This document shows positions 15,599 through 17,500 of a stretch of DNA of 17,500 nt, piece after piece. Below the pieces are notes generated by a model. The model made no database searches. It was not told the DNA's origin and was given only the letters and a program-made list of their open reading frames with translations. Origin of the DNA: Halisarca cf. caerulea. Taxonomy: Eukaryota > Porifera > Demospongiae > Chondrillida > Halisarcidae. The position numbers were made by a program, and so were the translations under genes. The stretch lies in the NCBI GenBank assembly GCA_963170055.1, contig CAUJGJ010000258.1, positions 1,091,101 to 1,108,600 of the forward strand. The letters are read 5' to 3'. Each line of letters starts with the position of its first letter. Within the stretch, counting starts at the first letter, position 1.

Positions 15599-16328
15599 CT
15601 GGAGGATCGAAGATGAACAAAATAACCAGAAACCTCTGCATTCAGGCAATACATACTGTGTATATGTAATGGTGAGAGATACAGCACCAACACTGTGGTT
15701 GGAAAACAAATTCATTACACATATAGTATGTACCATAAATATTGTACACTGTGTATTTGTGACTTATTGACAAGGAGAGGGTATACCTGCATACAAGGTT
15801 AACAAAGCAAGTTGGTGCGTAAACTGTAGAATGCTAACATTTGCGGTCATGGTAAATGTGCATACAAAAACACACGTATGCAGTGCACATATACACATCA
15901 GGGCCAGAGCAAGCTCTGTACGATTGGTACAGCCATCAACATACTGACAATTGAGATGACTACAGTATTGTAGGCCCTTATCCATGCAACATTATAATAA
16001 CAATATAAAATAGTATAAATCGCGCACATTTTGCAGTTGTGAGAAGTTGTGCAATGTCGTCATGGCAACTCAGGACAACAGCTGATATGATTTAGAAGTG
16101 TTTCAGTTTGTTGCTAGTACTGAACAGAATAGTTTGAAAGGATTATGGTTACAGTTATAATAAATTAATAGAAGTTTTTTCTGCAGTTTTATACCTTTGC
16201 TGTTCTCAATAGTCATGATCCATAAGGCCTTTTTCCACTTTTAAGCTAAACTTGTGGCAAAAAGTGGTACGACCATGGCTGTTGTAGCTGTACCGGTTGC
16301 ACCAGCCCTACACTGCACACACACATAC

Positions 16329-16380
<52 letters not shown>

Positions 16381-16720
16381 TGCACACAGCACACATGTAT
16401 AAACGCTGTAGAAAATATAGATAAGGTAAGTGGTTCAAATACTTAAACCATAAGAGTCATAAGAATGAGGTCCAACAAACTGACAAACTGACAGTACACT
16501 ACACACAACACCACTACAGCACACATGTTCACCTGTAGCTAGTGTGGCCATTGTTTCAGGTGGTGATCCAGTTCTGAATATGGGATACTCCTTGTCCTCT
16601 GTGTCACCAAGTATACTCCTGATGTCAGTGGCATCTTTGGGTGGTGGTAGCTGCCGAACACGCTCAAGTCTGTGCTCTGAGCTCGGATCCACAGCCTGAC
16701 TGACGTTTTGCCTCAAATAC
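15516..16720 (-). CDS. Second C45-family hydrolase gene, 3' part (two exons: 16533-16720, 15516-15598)
   Basis: Two exons match exons 6 and 7 of the complete C45 gene in sequence, phase and splice sites (acceptor ctttgccacag; donor G|gtgaac; acceptor ttcatcttcgatcctccag; stop TGA). The first encodes YLRQNVSQAVDPSSEHRLER to PPETMATLAT, with I-to-V, I-to-T and a DTGV-to-ETM change (one codon shorter). The second encodes AVFDLVKCTLHVYRGNPS, then QPTLEFRLC, three codons shorter. There is no stop or frameshift, and indels keep the frame, which argues for a working gene. The previous exon would be expected near 17.7 kb, outside the window. The gene ends about 1.7 kb upstream of the first C45 gene, in the same orientation. 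Confidence 0.82.
16314..16376. repeat. CA microsatellite in intron of second C45 gene
   Basis: A CA run on the plus strand, in the same intron as the array at 7862-7939. Confidence 0.96.
16533..16720 (-). CDS. Second C45 gene, penultimate exon
   Basis: This 188-base exon has phase 2 at its start and phase 1 at its end, like exon 6 of the first gene. It is nearly identical to 8051-8241; the only length difference is 3 bases. Confidence 0.85.
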
Positions 16721-16864
16721 CTGTGGCAAAGTACAGTAGGTCAGAGTGTACTAACCTATGCAGTTAGAGATTGCTAATACTGTTATAAGTGCAAATGGAG
16801 CAATTTCACTCTATTCTACTACACCACACTACAAACTACATACACCCTGTGAAGGAAAAAAGAC

Positions 16865-16935
16865 AGAAGGTGTTCTGCCCAGGAGTCAGACCCACCCGCA
16901 ACATGCTACCGCTACACCAGCAGTGGCAACCACTA
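16865..16935 (-). mobile_element. tRNA-like SINE fragment
   Basis: The minus strand reads gccactgctggtgtagcggt (A-box-like) and gggtctgactcc (B-box-like), followed by a T/C-rich tail (cttctgtcttttttccttc). It resembles the SINE dimer at 12110-12410 in opening (ccactg-tgg) and layout, but is diverged. Confidence 0.4.
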
Positions 16936-17231
16936 GTGCTCTCTGTGGTAAAGGTTGCCAATACTGCTACAAACTCAATACGACAATTATCTCTTATATT
17001 TGAGAGATTCAAGAAAGGGATTGAATTAATCACCTTACTTCTGACTTGAAATTAAATGTATCTCACACAAAACATATATACACTCCATCATTCTGCCACA
17101 CAGTGCAGTACAACGTGGATGGTGCTGGGATTATTGTTTGGATGTGACACTGTACAGTATAACAACACAGAACATTCATACACAGTTGATTGGACTTGCA
17201 GTAAGACCAAGTACAATAATTAAATATCACA
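16936..17231. other. Intronic sequence of the second C45 gene
   Basis: No further exon is seen. If intron lengths are like the first gene's (954 bases), the next exon starts just beyond the window. Confidence 0.5.
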
Positions 17232-17233
17232 TA

Positions 17234-17407
17234 CAATCAAACTTGTTTACAACAACACCCTTGGTGCCACTAAAATGTGCTGTTATAGCCAAGTTGTTGT
17301 TGTAACCAGGACATTTAGTACAGAGACCAGTGAAACAGTTCCCAACATGTGTGTTGTTGTAAAGAGGTTGATGTTGTAAACAGTGACTTTCTAACCAAGT
17401 TTGACTG
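17234..17407. mobile_element. TA-flanked CAGT-type MITE
   Basis: The left end is TA + caatcaaacttgtttacaac; the right end is aaccaagtttgactg + TA. The termini are inverted copies over about 13 bases. Inside, tttacaacaacaccc and gtgttgttgtaaagagg alternate in both orientations. The word aataattaaatat occurs close outside both ends (17213 and 17411 region). Confidence 0.6.
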
Positions 17408-17500
17408 TAAATAATTAAATATACTCATTTACTGTTTGTTACTTTTAGACAACTTCTGCCAACATCTTAAAAGGAAACACTATAGGCAGTTCTGTAACAA

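Overview
The window is nuclear DNA of an animal: genes are split by GT-AG introns with consistent phases, the proteins are metazoan types (an Ig-domain extracellular protein and a secretory Ntn-type hydrolase), and the intergenic DNA is AT-rich with CA/TG microsatellites, small foldback elements and a tRNA-like SINE. There are no bacterial or viral operons. The style suggests a marine invertebrate, perhaps a sponge, but the sequence alone does not fix the phylum.

Layout. 1-1892 (minus): four exons, and perhaps a terminal one, of an extracellular protein with an Ig domain, a sushi-like four-cysteine module, a region without a recognised family and a short Cys cluster; its 5' end is not found. 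1893-7250: no certain gene, but a dense collection of small elements (a TA-CAGT-ended element grown into a 54-bp minisatellite, TIR pairs at 2763-3063 and 4936-5436, a foldback at 5720-5871, and a 33-bp promoter-like motif present twice in inverted orientation). A promoter-like stretch with an NRF-1-type palindrome lies at 6400. 7252-13837 (minus): a complete seven-exon gene reconstructed exon by exon (1149 coding bases, 382 residues, all phases compatible) for a C45-family (Tan / acyl-CoA:6-APA acyltransferase-like) autoproteolytic Ntn hydrolase with an N-terminal signal/anchor segment. 13838-14146: its putative promoter, with an E-box and, 0.2 kb upstream, an almost perfect 115-bp foldback element carrying TGACGTCA sites. 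15516-16720 (minus): the last two exons of a second, very similar C45 gene, whose remaining exons must lie beyond 17500. The two genes form a head-to-tail tandem pair.

The C45 genes are the main biological content. The paralogues keep intact coding sequence but differ by in-frame 3- and 9-bp indels, and one intron carries an element that the other lacks, so the pair dates that insertion. Introns of the complete gene also hold a tRNA-like SINE dimer, a 0.27-kb direct repeat, a foldback element, and what look like fragments of unrelated genes (argininosuccinate lyase-like; weakly, calpain C2-like).

Exon borders were assigned by eye from splice consensus, reading frame and family motifs; no alignment or database search was run.
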